Origin: Gp6-AA40 sp035293405
GTDB lineage: Bacteria > Acidobacteriota > Vicinamibacteria > Vicinamibacterales > UBA2999
NCBI GenBank assembly: GCA_035293405.1
Contig: DATDOE010000133.1
Location: 1-64,000 of the forward strand
Length of the DNA: 64,000 nucleotides
Reading direction: 5' to 3'
Made by a program: the position numbers and the translations under genes. The notes under the pieces are model-generated. The model made no database searches and was not told the origin of the DNA. It saw only the letters and a program-made list of their open reading frames with translations. Below are positions 36,512 to 45,322 of the stretch, in pieces; the stretch's first letter is position 1, and each line of letters begins with the position of its first letter.

Positions 36512-36915
36512 AACGCGGACAGAACGGTCAACACAAACACAGCATAACCCGCCAGCATTCGTCGTCTTGTGTTGACGACAATCGAGCCCAAAATGCGGGC
36601 GATCTCATCTCCCTCGCTCCGGAGCGTCCGTAGGTCCTCCGCGGGCCCGAGCTGAAGAGCCGCACAGATCCTCAGCCAATAGACGGTCTCGCGCGCTTCA
36701 CGCAGCGAGATCTCCACGTATTTGACAAAGTCCCGCTTCGACGAACCTGCCTTGGCCTCCTCGAGGTTGGCCCCGACCGATGTGCCGGACTTCAACAACT
36801 GATCGACGATGCACCGGACTCCAGGCTGCGGTGCCAGGCGGAGAGCCAGCCGCGCAACGCGGCAGCCGAATTCGAACGTGCGGTCACGGATGTCCTGAGA
36901 GGAGTCTGTAGGCAT
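36493..36915 (-). CDS. Four-helix-bundle protein (S23 / Avd-like family)
   Basis: A 140-residue all-helical protein of the family named for 23S rRNA intervening-sequence proteins, which is related to the Avd accessory of diversity-generating retroelements. Landmarks: helix with FEFGCRVARLALRLAP, the IVDQLLKSGTSVGANLEEA signature, then KYVEISLREARETVYWLRI. A hydrophobic tail (MLAGYAVFVLTVLSAF) runs into repeat-encoded residues. Start at 36915 is chosen because homologous sequence begins just after it; 36969 is also open. The gene is bracketed by inverted ATTCAAA arrays. No reverse transcriptase is near. Confidence 0.85.
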   Translation of the reverse strand: MPTDSSQDIRDRTFEFGCRVARLALRLAPQPGVRCIVDQLLKSGTSVGANLEEAKAGSSKRDFVKYVEISLREARETVYWLRICAALQLGPAEDLRTLRSEGDEIARILGSIVVNTRRRMLAGYAVFVLTVLSAFLNFEF

Positions 36916-37024
36916 GCGCTGGGCAGTGCACGCAGGGGGCCAGATGCCAACGGCCCGATTGATTCGCAAGAACGCGTTCGAGCCGTCGCCGGGGCGCAGA
37001 TTGTGCGCTATCCAGCTACTGTCT

Positions 37025-37057
37025 GCATTTTGAATTTTGCATTTTGAATTTTGAATT
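37025..37057 (+). repeat. Heptamer array, unit GAATTTT / GCATTTT (right arm)
   Basis: Four and a half units, inverse of ATTCAAA. With the array at 36484 it frames the four-helix-bundle gene. It lies in the 160-base gap before the MATE gene stop. Confidence 0.85.
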
Positions 37058-37075
37058 ACAGAGAAGCAGACAGAC

Positions 37076-38470
37076 TTACGGCCTCACCGGCTCGATATCC
37101 ACCGCAATGCTTCGCCACTTCCCCTGACGGAACCGGGCCACGCTGAGCGTGGCGCGTGTGGCGTGGCCGAGCAGGATGGCCAGCCAGATGTGCCCAGGGT
37201 CGAGGCCTGAGGTCGCCTGGAAGATCGTGCAGAGTCCGAGCGGGAGAATCACCTGCGAGATGATTGAGATGTACAAAGGGCTCCGCGTGTCGCCGGTACC
37301 CTGGAGCCCGCCGGTGTAGCTGAGCGCGACGGTGATGAACAAGCCGGAGACGCTCAGAAACATCAGCAGCTGCCGCCCGAGCGAGAGCACCAGCGGATCG
37401 GTCATCCCGAAGATCGCCAACAGCGGTCCCGGAATCAAAACGAACATCGCGCCAATCACGACCGCGACGGCGAGGCCGATCCGCGACGCAACCTGCACAC
37501 CATCGATCGCCCGCTGCGGGTTCCCGGCGCCCAGGTTCTGGCCGGCAATCGTCGCCGACGCGCCCATCAGGCCCACCGACGTCCACGTGATCAGCGAGAA
37601 CAGCTCGGTGTAGCCGACCGCAAACGCTGCCTGCGCGGCGGCACTGTGTTCGAGGGCGCCGATGAAGCGGAGCATGAACACGCCGCCGATGTTCATCGCG
37701 ATGCCCTGCACGCCGGTCGGCAGACCGAAGCGGAAGAGCGACCGGATGATCGTGAAGTCGAGGCCCTTGTCCATGCCATGCTCGAAATGGATCACCGAGT
37801 CCGGCCGCGTGATGCGCCAGATGCCGTAGATGGCCACAGCGGTGCTGCTGGCAATCGTCCCGTACGCCGCGCCCACGGTGCCGAACGCGGGGATCAGGAT
37901 GACGTTGAACACAATGGTGAGCACCGTCATCGCGATGCCGAGCCGCAGCGGCGTCTGCGGATCGCCGGCGGCCCTGAACGCACCACTCAGCATGAAGAAC
38001 ATCATCATGCCGAAGATGCCCATGAACATCGCGCGCAGGAACGGCAGCGCTTCCGCGCGCACGTCGGGCGCGGCGTTCACGAGCCGAAGCAGGGAAGGGG
38101 CGGCGACGTAGCCGACCGCGGCCAGGATGATCGACAGGCCGAAGGCGGTCAGGAATGCCTGATAGACGACGCGATTGACCTTGTCGGGCTGGTTGGCGCC
38201 GGCAAACCGGGCCACGAGCACAGCCATGCCGGTGAACAACGAGCTGATGAAGACGATGACGACGAGGATGATCTGCCAGCTGACGCCAATGGCGGCGTTG
38301 GCGGTGTAGCCGACGAAATGGCCCACCATGGCGTGGTCGATAATCCCCTGCAGACCCGCGATGATGTTCTGCAGCATCGTCGGCCAGGCCAGTCGCCAGA
38401 CGGCCGGACCAATTGGACCCTCGACAATGGATCGATCGAATCTCCTCGACGTGCCCCCGGGTTCCGACAC
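37076..38470 (-). CDS. MATE-family efflux transporter
   Basis: A 464-residue inner-membrane transporter with about 12 predicted helices in two six-helix halves. The N-terminus reads GPAVWRLAWPTMLQNIIAG, and SGAFRAAGDPQTPLRLGIA plus the second-half GGLQGTGDTRSPLYIS are the paired MATE signatures. It would export drugs or metabolites in exchange for sodium or protons. Monocistronic by context; divergent from the secreted PDLQGTW-type gene with about 58 bases between. Confidence 0.93.
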   Translation of the reverse strand: MSEPGGTSRRFDRSIVEGPIGPAVWRLAWPTMLQNIIAGLQGIIDHAMVGHFVGYTANAAIGVSWQIILVVIVFISSLFTGMAVLVARFAGANQPDKVNRVVYQAFLTAFGLSIILAAVGYVAAPSLLRLVNAAPDVRAEALPFLRAMFMGIFGMMMFFMLSGAFRAAGDPQTPLRLGIAMTVLTIVFNVILIPAFGTVGAAYGTIASSTAVAIYGIWRITRPDSVIHFEHGMDKGLDFTIIRSLFRFGLPTGVQGIAMNIGGVFMLRFIGALEHSAAAQAAFAVGYTELFSLITWTSVGLMGASATIAGQNLGAGNPQRAIDGVQVASRIGLAVAVVIGAMFVLIPGPLLAIFGMTDPLVLSLGRQLLMFLSVSGLFITVALSYTGGLQGTGDTRSPLYISIISQVILPLGLCTIFQATSGLDPGHIWLAILLGHATRATLSVARFRQGKWRSIAVDIEPVRP

Positions 38471-38528
38471 TAGGAGGGCAGTGTACTACGCTGAAAGCGG
38501 TAAGATGGGCCCGCAGGGAGGACCTTTT

Positions 38529-39509
38529 ATGACGTCTCGGTACCGACCTTCAGTTCCCGTTGCGGTCACGGCGTTCGTCGTGGCCATGGTCGCCGTCGCG
38601 CCTGCCCTGGCGCAGACGTCGAACACGAAACCGGCCGCGTCGGGCGCGGCCGCCGGCGCGGCGTCGTCCTGGACACTCGGCCGTACCGCCGACGGCCAGC
38701 CGGATCTGCAGGGCACGTGGATCAATTTCGACAGCACGCCGTTCGAGGCACCCCTCGCTCGACCCGCAGCGGCAGCTCGAACAGGGGCACCAGGCGCCAA
38801 CGTCGGCCCCGCGTCCGAATTCGCCGACCACAACCACCAGGTGAGCAAGGCGCGCCGATCGATGGTGGTGGAGCCGCCTGACGGCCGCGTACCGGTGATG
38901 AAGTGGGCCGAGGACAAGCGGGACTACGACCTGGCGCATCTCCCCGACGCACCGGAACACGAGACGCCATGGGTGCGCTGCATCACGCGTGGCTATCCGG
39001 CCGGGATGTTTCCCGCCGGGTATAACAACGCCTACGAGATCATTCAGGTCCCCGGCTACGTGGTGATCGCGCTCGAGATGATTCACGAGACTCGTCTCAT
39101 CCCGATCGACGGCCGCCCGCGTCTCGGTGAGGGCATCCGGCAGTGGAACGGCGAGCCGCGCGGCCGCTGGGACGGCAACACGCTGGTCGTCGAGAGCACC
39201 AACTACAACAACAAGGGATCGATCGCCACCAGCGCCGCGACGGGTCGCATTCGCGGCATTCCTCAGTCGGAGGCCATGCGCGTCGTCGAACGGTTCACGC
39301 GCACCGACGCCAACACCATCAACTACACGGTGACGATCGAGGACCCCAAGGTCTACTCGAGGCCGTGGACCGTGGCGCTACCGCTCAACCGCGACGACAG
39401 CTACCAGATGTTCGAGTACTCGTGCCACGAGGGCAACCTCGCGATGCGCAACTCGCTCAGCTACGGTCGCATGCGCGACAAGGAAGCCGCGCAGCCGGCG
39501 TCGAGGTGA
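38529..39509 (+). CDS. Secreted protein with PDLQGTW motif, unknown function
   Basis: A 326-residue exported protein: signal peptide (1-28), then TADGQPDLQGTWINF, a motif typical of secreted proteins found in many copies in acidobacterial genomes, mostly annotated as hypothetical. Later landmarks are RGYPAGMFPAGYNNAYEIIQ, RWDGNTLVVESTNYN and VVERFTRTDANTINYTVTIE, suggesting a beta-rich fold. The start at 38529 has GGAGGA 7 bases upstream; the frame is open further upstream, antisense to the MATE gene. No catalytic residues can be named. Confidence 0.85.
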   Translation: MTSRYRPSVPVAVTAFVVAMVAVAPALAQTSNTKPAASGAAAGAASSWTLGRTADGQPDLQGTWINFDSTPFEAPLARPAAAARTGAPGANVGPASEFADHNHQVSKARRSMVVEPPDGRVPVMKWAEDKRDYDLAHLPDAPEHETPWVRCITRGYPAGMFPAGYNNAYEIIQVPGYVVIALEMIHETRLIPIDGRPRLGEGIRQWNGEPRGRWDGNTLVVESTNYNNKGSIATSAATGRIRGIPQSEAMRVVERFTRTDANTINYTVTIEDPKVYSRPWTVALPLNRDDSYQMFEYSCHEGNLAMRNSLSYGRMRDKEAAQPASR

Positions 39510-39540
39510 CCACAATCATCAATGAATGGGTGATCTTCGA

Positions 39541-39951
39541 TTAATGATCCGTTGGCGATTTGCGATCGGGGATTGGCGAGTTCTTGCTGATTGCCTTGTC
39601 GCGATTGCGACGAGCTGTTTCGCGGGAGCGGACAAAAATCCGCGTCAGTTCGTCGGCCTCTCTCCAGAGCGGCGTCGTCTGACTTCGTGGCGAGATCCCG
39701 GCCTCGGCCAGGATCTCGAGCCACAACGCTGACTCGTCGACCTCCTCGATCGCACCACTCAACTTGTTGATGAAATCAGCCCGAGACTTCGCGCGGCAGA
39801 CTGCGCGATAGTGGGCGGCGGTGGATGTGGCTGCGTCCGTCAGTTGTGAGGCCATCTCGTCGTTGATGTGATCTTTGGGAATGCCCTTCGCAAAGCGGAT
39901 CACGTCGACGGCGAATTTCTTGGTTCGTGCCCGAAGCTGCTCTGGCGTCAT
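39541..39951 (-). CDS. Second four-helix-bundle protein (S23 / Avd-like family)
   Basis: A 136-residue helical protein, a distant relative of the product at 36493. Landmarks: LRARTKKFAVDVIRFAKGIP, LTDAATSTAAHYRAVCRAKS (the SGTSVGANLEEA-equivalent), INKLSGAIEEVDESALWLEI and EADELTRIFVRSRETARR. The C-terminal residues after NSPIPD are encoded by a TGGCGAT heptamer array. It is bracketed by inverted arrays like the first copy, but the two differ in sequence and in their heptamer, so they are not recent duplicates. Confidence 0.85.
   Translation of the reverse strand: MTPEQLRARTKKFAVDVIRFAKGIPKDHINDEMASQLTDAATSTAAHYRAVCRAKSRADFINKLSGAIEEVDESALWLEILAEAGISPRSQTTPLWREADELTRIFVRSRETARRNRDKAISKNSPIPDRKSPTDH
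39553..39580 (+). repeat. Heptamer array, unit TGGCGAT (left arm)
   Basis: Four units TGGCGAT, TTGCGAT, CGGGGAT, TGGCGAG overlap the end of the second four-helix-bundle gene. Confidence 0.75.
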
Positions 39952-39979
39952 GGCGCAAAGTGCAGCATGGCGGGGGCCA

Positions 39980-40090
39980 ATCGCGAATCACTAGCAATAG
40001 GGCAGATTCAGCAGATAGATCGCGAATCAGTACTCAAAAATCGCCAACGAATCACTTATCGAAGATCGCGAAATCCTCAATTGGCGATTA
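39980..40090 (+). repeat. Degenerate inverse of the TGGCGAT array (right arm)
   Basis: AATCGCGA, ATCGCGA, ATCGCCA, GCGAAAT and similar heptamers, inverse to the left arm, fill the 136-base gap up to the parE stop, closing with one forward TGGCGAT. Together with the left arm it frames the four-helix-bundle gene. Confidence 0.65.
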
Positions 40091-41992
40091 GACGTCGAGC
40101 TCCTGCGCCTCTTCAGCGCGGTCCATGATGAAGCGGAAGCGGGCTGACGCGTCCTTCCCCATCAGTTCGTTGATCACCCGATCGGTCACCAGCTGATCGG
40201 AGATCTCCACTCTGAGGAGACGGCGGCTTCTCGGGCTGAGCGTCGTCTCCCACAAGACTTTCGGCATCATCTCGCCGAGACCTTTGAAGCGTGTGATCTC
40301 AGGGCTGCCGCGGCCGTTGGTGTGCTGCTTCAACAGCCGATCGCGATGCGCGTCGTCCAGGGCCCAGAACGTCTCCTTGCCGATGTCGATCCGATAGAGC
40401 GGCGGCTGCGCCAGATAGACCTTGCCGTTCGTGATGAGCTGCGGAAGGTGTCGATAGAGGAACGTGAGCAGGAGCGTCGCGATGTGGTGGCCATCCGAGT
40501 CGGCGTCTGCCAGGATGATGACCTTGCCGTAGCGCAGGCGCGAAAGCTCGAAGTTCTTGCCCATCCCGCAACCCAGCGCGGTCACCAGGTCGGCCAGCTC
40601 CTTGTTCTCGAGAACCTTGGCCAGCGTCATCCCCTCGGTGTTCATGACCTTTCCGCGCAGCGGCAGGATCGCCTGCTTCCCGCGATCGCGGCCCTGCTTG
40701 GCGGAGCCGCCGGCTGAATCGCCTTCGACGACGAACAGCTCGCTTTCCTCGCGATTGGCGCTCGTGCAGTCACTGAGCTTGCCCGGAAGATTGAGGCGGC
40801 CGGTGGTCGCCGTCTTCCGTGTGACTTCAGCCTGGGCGGCGCGGCTCGCCTCGCGCGCGCGCGCCGAGAGGACAATGCGTCCGACGATCTGTTCCGCGAT
40901 GCTGCGGTTGTGATTGAGCCAGTGCTCGAGCGCCGGGCGCACCGCCGAATCCACCACCGAGAGGATCTCGGGGTTGTTCAGGCGATCCTTGGTCTGCCCC
41001 TGGAACTGCGGCTCCTCGATGAACAGGCTGAGCACGCCGGTGAGCCCCTCGCGAATGTCCTCGGCGATGAGCGTCACGCCTTTCGGCGAGAGGTTGTGCG
41101 TGTCGATGTAGTTGCGCACCGCCTTGCCGAGACCGGCGCGCAGGCCGTTGTCGTGTGTGCCGCCCGAGGCGGTTGGAATGCCGTTGACGTAGCTGCGCAC
41201 GTGCTCGTCGGTCGCCTCGGTCCACTGCAGAACGAGGTCGAGCCGTGGACCGCTCTCACGCTCCAGCAGGAACGGCACGTCGTGCACGGGCTTCGCGCCG
41301 CGCGCGGTCACGATGGTCCGCAGAAAGTCCGGCAGCCCCTCCTCGTGCTGAAAGACCTCTTTCGCTCCGTCGGCCTCGTTCTCGAACGTGACGCGGACGC
41401 CCTTGTGGAGATAGCTGACCACCTCGAGCCGGTCGCGGATGAGCGCGGGATCGAATTCCACTTTCGGGAAGATCGTCGAATCGGGGTGGAAGTACACGCT
41501 CGTGCCGGAGCCGCGCGCCGGTCCCACCTTCTTCAGCGGACCGGTCGGCTTCCCTCGCTTGAACGACATCTCCCACATCGAGCCGTCGCGCTTCACCGTC
41601 GCGCGCAACTCGGTGGACAGCGCGTTGACGACACTGGCCCCGACGCCGTGGAGGCCGCCGGCGGTCTTGTAGTTGCCCTGCTCGAACTTGCCGCCGGCGT
41701 GGAGCACGGTGAAGATCACTTCGAGCGCGCTCTTCTTCGTCGCGGCGTGCTTGTCCACCGGAATGCCTCGGCCATCGTCGGCAATCGTGATCGAGCTGCC
41801 GTCCTTGTGGAGTGAGACGACGATTGACGTGGCGAAGCCATTCATCGCCTCGTCGACCGCGTTGTCGAGGATCTCCCAGACGAGGTGGTGGAGCCCGGTG
41901 GTCCCGACGCCGCCGATATACATGCCGGGCCGCTTGCGAACCGGGTCCAGCCCCTCGAGAACAGTGATGTCTTTTGCTGTGTAGTTGGACAT
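40088..41992 (-). CDS. parE: Type IIA DNA topoisomerase B subunit (ParE/GyrB)
   Basis: ATPase subunit of a type IIA topoisomerase, 634 residues, the short ParE/GyrB form. The GHKL ATPase region has EILDNAVDEA, ADDGRGIPV and LHGVGASVVNAL; the Toprim domain has the metal-binding EGDSAGG (about 420) and DADSDGHHI; the tail has TRFKGLGEM. It pairs with the A subunit at 47989, 6 kb away on the same strand. Whether the enzyme is topoisomerase IV or gyrase cannot be settled without the other type IIA genes of the genome. Confidence 0.92.
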   Translation of the reverse strand: MSNYTAKDITVLEGLDPVRKRPGMYIGGVGTTGLHHLVWEILDNAVDEAMNGFATSIVVSLHKDGSSITIADDGRGIPVDKHAATKKSALEVIFTVLHAGGKFEQGNYKTAGGLHGVGASVVNALSTELRATVKRDGSMWEMSFKRGKPTGPLKKVGPARGSGTSVYFHPDSTIFPKVEFDPALIRDRLEVVSYLHKGVRVTFENEADGAKEVFQHEEGLPDFLRTIVTARGAKPVHDVPFLLERESGPRLDLVLQWTEATDEHVRSYVNGIPTASGGTHDNGLRAGLGKAVRNYIDTHNLSPKGVTLIAEDIREGLTGVLSLFIEEPQFQGQTKDRLNNPEILSVVDSAVRPALEHWLNHNRSIAEQIVGRIVLSARAREASRAAQAEVTRKTATTGRLNLPGKLSDCTSANREESELFVVEGDSAGGSAKQGRDRGKQAILPLRGKVMNTEGMTLAKVLENKELADLVTALGCGMGKNFELSRLRYGKVIILADADSDGHHIATLLLTFLYRHLPQLITNGKVYLAQPPLYRIDIGKETFWALDDAHRDRLLKQHTNGRGSPEITRFKGLGEMMPKVLWETTLSPRSRRLLRVEISDQLVTDRVINELMGKDASARFRFIMDRAEEAQELDV

Positions 41993-42002
41993 TAAAGCAG
42001 TA

Positions 42003-42111
<109 letters not shown>

Positions 42112-42138
42112 AAGGTAGCATCTCCCTGGACAGCTGAT

Positions 42139-42537
42139 GTGATCGGCCGAGAGATCGTCGGCGGCGTCGCGGGCCTCGGTGCGATGAGCCTCTTCGCGGC
42201 GGGATTGATCTGGTCAGGCAGTCCCCACCGTGGTCCTCCCGGACACTACCAAACGCTCACGCTCGTCGAACGGTTGAACACGGCGCGGCCGGCCGATCGG
42301 CGGTGGACTGTCGCCCACGCTGTCTCGTTCAATCGCGTGATGGTCGTGGACGTCGAAACGCACCATCCCGAACAGGCTCGCGCGATCGCCCCGCTGATCG
42401 TGGATCCAGTTCGACCGCTGGAGTACGACGAGATTCTGATCTACTTCCGAGCCACGTCCGACCGGAAGGCACGCGCCGAACGCCGTGTGCAGTGGACGCC
42501 CACCGGAGGCTTCGCGGAATTGGTGATTGGTCGCTAA
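42139..42537 (+). CDS. Small membrane-anchored hypothetical protein
   Basis: A 132-residue protein of unknown family with an N-terminal membrane segment (about residues 7-27, VGGVAGLGAMSLFAAGLIWS) and a soluble part with MVVDVETHHPEQARAIAPLI. Start GTG at 42139. It is divergent from parE behind the paired arrays and converges on the NYN gene with a 4-base stop overlap (CTAA). Confidence 0.6.
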   Translation: MIGREIVGGVAGLGAMSLFAAGLIWSGSPHRGPPGHYQTLTLVERLNTARPADRRWTVAHAVSFNRVMVVDVETHHPEQARAIAPLIVDPVRPLEYDEILIYFRATSDRKARAERRVQWTPTGGFAELVIGR

Positions 42538-43991
42538 TCAGCCACGGTCGCGGTCCGCTTGCGGGCACGCGGCTTCGCGACACGGGGCACGCGCGGAGCG
42601 GCGGGCTTTCGCGCCCGCGTGGGCCGCCTGGCTCTGGCCCCTGGAGCCACGTTTCCGTTCGGCTCCTCGGCCTCCACCGCACTGGCAATCACTTCGGCAT
42701 CCATGACCACCGGCACCTCGGTCACGACGGCCTCGGCAAGGACGAACACCGACTCGGCGGGCACCTCGACGTCCACGGTCTCGTCGATATCGAGCGCGGG
42801 TTCAGCCGTGCGCGCCGGTTTCGATGCGAGATTGGGACCCGGGAACACGCGGACGGCTCCCTGCCGGTCGCGCTCGATGCGCAGCACTCCTTCTTTGCCG
42901 GCGGCGCGCAACAGATCGACCACCGACGCGAACCCGTACTTGCGCTCGTCAAAGCCCTCGACCGACGCGCGCAGGAACTGCTTGGCCTGTCGCACGTACA
43001 TCGGCCAGCGCGGTGGCGCCGCGGCCTGGTTGATGGCGTTCTGCACCGCGCGGATGCCGTCCTGCATGCTCATCGGCGACGCGGGCATCGTCTCTTCGTC
43101 CTCGTCGGTTTCCGGGACGACGTGGAGAGCGGCAGCGACATGCGCGATCGCGGGCGCCTCGATCGGCTTCTCGGCGGGATGCGCGCCCACCACCTCTTCA
43201 ACGTCGGCGGGACCCCCGTCAAGCGACTCGACCAGCATGCTGCGCCCGGCCTGCTTCAAGGCGACGGCACCGGTCTGCGCGACCTTCTCCATGAAGTCCC
43301 TGAAGCTGCTCGCGCCGTACTCACGCTCCGAGAACGTCGAGTCGAGCTGCAGCAGCGTGCTCTTGAGCAGCCCGAGCTGCGGCGTCACCTCGCGCTCTGA
43401 CAGCACTTTCAGCGCACGCTTCACGATCGGCAGCGCCTTGGCCACGTCGCTCGACCCCGCCGCTCGACCGCCGCGTTCCGCCGGCCGTCCGCGGCTGCTG
43501 CTGCTGCCGACGAGGTTCTCGTAGGCGATGAACTCATGGCAGTTCCGCTGCATCGTCACGCTGGTGAACTGACGCCCGCCGACGACAATCACCTTGCGGC
43601 CATACTGTTTGAGCTTTTCGACGAGCGAGATGAAGTCGCTGTCGCCGCCGACGATGACGAAGGCGTTGATGTGGTCGTGGGTGAAGCACATTTCGAGGGC
43701 GTCGAGCGCCATCGTGATGTCGGCGCCGTTCTTGTCGCCGCCGGGTGTCATGTTGCGCTGTACCATCCGGATGGCGTGCTGGGTGAGCAGCCGGCTGTAG
43801 TCGCCGACGCGCTTCCAGTCGCTGTAGGCGATCTTGGTGACGATCTCGCCGCGCTCTTTGATCGCCTCGAGGACGAGGCCGATGTCGAACTGCCCGCCGA
43901 TGGTGGACTTGACGCCGATTTCGACGTTATCGAAGTCGATGAAGACCGCGATGCGGGTACTGCGTGTGTCTGTGACGTTGGTAACGTTCAT
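42534..43991 (-). CDS. NYN-domain nuclease-like protein with two OST-HTH/LOTUS domains
   Basis: A 485-residue putative RNA-processing protein. The N-terminal NYN (PIN-like) domain has FIDFDNVEIG (about 16-25), KNGADITMALDALEM and IVGGDSDFISLVEKL, supplying the acidic metal-binding residues. Two OST-HTH modules follow (about 195-260 and 320-395, each with a Y-G-F/A pattern such as EREYGASSFRDF and ERKYGFASVVDLL), then an acidic stretch and a strongly basic Ala/Pro/Arg tail. LabA/MARF1-like proteins share this order. The start at 43991 begins the homologous region; upstream is non-conserved. Confidence 0.88.
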   Translation of the reverse strand: MNVTNVTDTRSTRIAVFIDFDNVEIGVKSTIGGQFDIGLVLEAIKERGEIVTKIAYSDWKRVGDYSRLLTQHAIRMVQRNMTPGGDKNGADITMALDALEMCFTHDHINAFVIVGGDSDFISLVEKLKQYGRKVIVVGGRQFTSVTMQRNCHEFIAYENLVGSSSSRGRPAERGGRAAGSSDVAKALPIVKRALKVLSEREVTPQLGLLKSTLLQLDSTFSEREYGASSFRDFMEKVAQTGAVALKQAGRSMLVESLDGGPADVEEVVGAHPAEKPIEAPAIAHVAAALHVVPETDEDEETMPASPMSMQDGIRAVQNAINQAAAPPRWPMYVRQAKQFLRASVEGFDERKYGFASVVDLLRAAGKEGVLRIERDRQGAVRVFPGPNLASKPARTAEPALDIDETVDVEVPAESVFVLAEAVVTEVPVVMDAEVIASAVEAEEPNGNVAPGARARRPTRARKPAAPRVPRVAKPRARKRTATVAD

Positions 43992-44142
43992 TCGTATTCC
44001 GCGGCGCTGGGCGCCGCCTGAGGGGTCCGGAAGGCTGTCGAAAGAGTGTCGACTTACAGCATTCCCGGATTTGTTAGGGACCGCAGGCGCGGGCCCGTGG
44101 GCGCGCGCGTGTGGTTGCACACAGTATACAGGGAGAGTTGAC

Positions 44143-44148
44143 TAGAAT
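44143..44148 (+). promoter_or_regulatory. Candidate -10 box TAGAAT for the NHL-kinase operon
   Basis: CTAGAATC lies 25 bases before the NHL gene ATG at 44174. The 182-base gap between the divergent NYN and NHL genes otherwise holds GC-rich sequence without a recognisable element. Confidence 0.4.
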
Positions 44149-44173
44149 CTGCTGGGGACGAAAGGACGCATTC

Positions 44174-45322
44174 ATGAACAGAAACCTCTTAATCCTGCCC
44201 GTCGTCGGCATTCTCTGGGCCGTCGCCTCGACACAGGCACAGGTCGGCAGTCCGATTCCGGCGTCCAAAAACGCGCCACTTGCCGTACCAACGGCGCCGT
44301 CGAGGGTGCGCAGCCTTCCCGAGTTCGAAGTGGAGAAGGCCTGGCCCAAAGTGCCGGAGAAGTGGAAGGTTGGCGATCCGTCGAGCTTCGCCGTCGATGA
44401 CAAGGACAACGTCTGGGTTCTTCACCGTCCACGAACGCTCACCAAGCCGGAGGATGCTGCCAAGGCGGCTCCACCCGTAGTCGTGTTCGACTCTGCCGGG
44501 GCGTTCGTCAAGGCGTGGGGCGGCGCCAGCTTGAGCTCGCAGTGGCCTGAACGCGAGCACGGCATCCACGTCGATGCCAAGGGCTTTGTCTGGATCACCG
44601 GAAACAATTGCCCCACCAATGGCGTGGCCGGACTGAAAAAGGTCAACGACGATCAGATCCTCAAACTCACCGGTGATGGCACGCTCGTCATGCGGATCGG
44701 CCAGAGCAACGAGAGCCGGGGAAACGCGGATACGCGCAACGTTCACCGCGCCGCCGACGTCTGGGTGCATCCGGCGACCAACGAGTTGTACGTGGCCGAC
44801 GGCTACGGCAACCACCGCATCATCGTGTTCGAAGCCGAGACCGGCGCGTTCAAGCGGATGTGGGGCGCCTTCGGAAACAAGCCGGTCGATGACGATCACT
44901 GCGAGGTCGTGGCGCCGACGAGCTTTCCTCCCGGCAAGGGTCCGGCCAGTTTCAGCATCGTCCACGCCGTGCGGGTCGCGAAGGACGGGATGATCTACGT
45001 CGCCGACCGTGAGAACCGACGCGTCCAGTCGTTCACGCCGAACGGGACGTTCATGCAACAGCTGATCAAGACCGACACGCCGTTCGCGCGGAACCTGGCG
45101 CTGTCGGCGGATCCCGTGCAGGAGTTTCTGTACGTCGGCAACGGTCAGGAGATCGCCATCGTCGATCGCCGGTCGCTCGAGATCGTCGGCACGATCAAAG
45201 TCCCGGGCATGATCGGCGGAGGCCACCAGATCGCGACCGATTCCAAAGGCAATCTCTACATCGCGGGGACAGCTGCCGGCATGCAAAAGCTGACGTTCAA
45301 AGGGATGTCGATTCCGAAGTAG
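44174..45322 (+). CDS. Secreted NHL-repeat beta-propeller protein
   Basis: A 382-residue exported protein with a signal peptide (1-20) and NHL-type blades: VDDKDNVWVLHRP, VDAKGFVWITGNN, VHPATNELYVADGYGNHRII and VAKDGMIYVADRENRRVQSF. It resembles six-bladed propellers of the peptidyl-hydroxyglycine lyase type, but catalytic residues were not verified. Its stop shares one base with the GTG start of the kinase gene (TAGTG), so both are probably one operon. Confidence 0.86.
   Translation: MNRNLLILPVVGILWAVASTQAQVGSPIPASKNAPLAVPTAPSRVRSLPEFEVEKAWPKVPEKWKVGDPSSFAVDDKDNVWVLHRPRTLTKPEDAAKAAPPVVVFDSAGAFVKAWGGASLSSQWPEREHGIHVDAKGFVWITGNNCPTNGVAGLKKVNDDQILKLTGDGTLVMRIGQSNESRGNADTRNVHRAADVWVHPATNELYVADGYGNHRIIVFEAETGAFKRMWGAFGNKPVDDDHCEVVAPTSFPPGKGPASFSIVHAVRVAKDGMIYVADRENRRVQSFTPNGTFMQQLIKTDTPFARNLALSADPVQEFLYVGNGQEIAIVDRRSLEIVGTIKVPGMIGGGHQIATDSKGNLYIAGTAAGMQKLTFKGMSIPK

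Noticed and set aside
36493..39951. A diversity-generating retroelement, because of the Avd-like proteins
   Set aside because: No reverse transcriptase and no template/variable repeat pair with adenine-specific differences was seen in the window.
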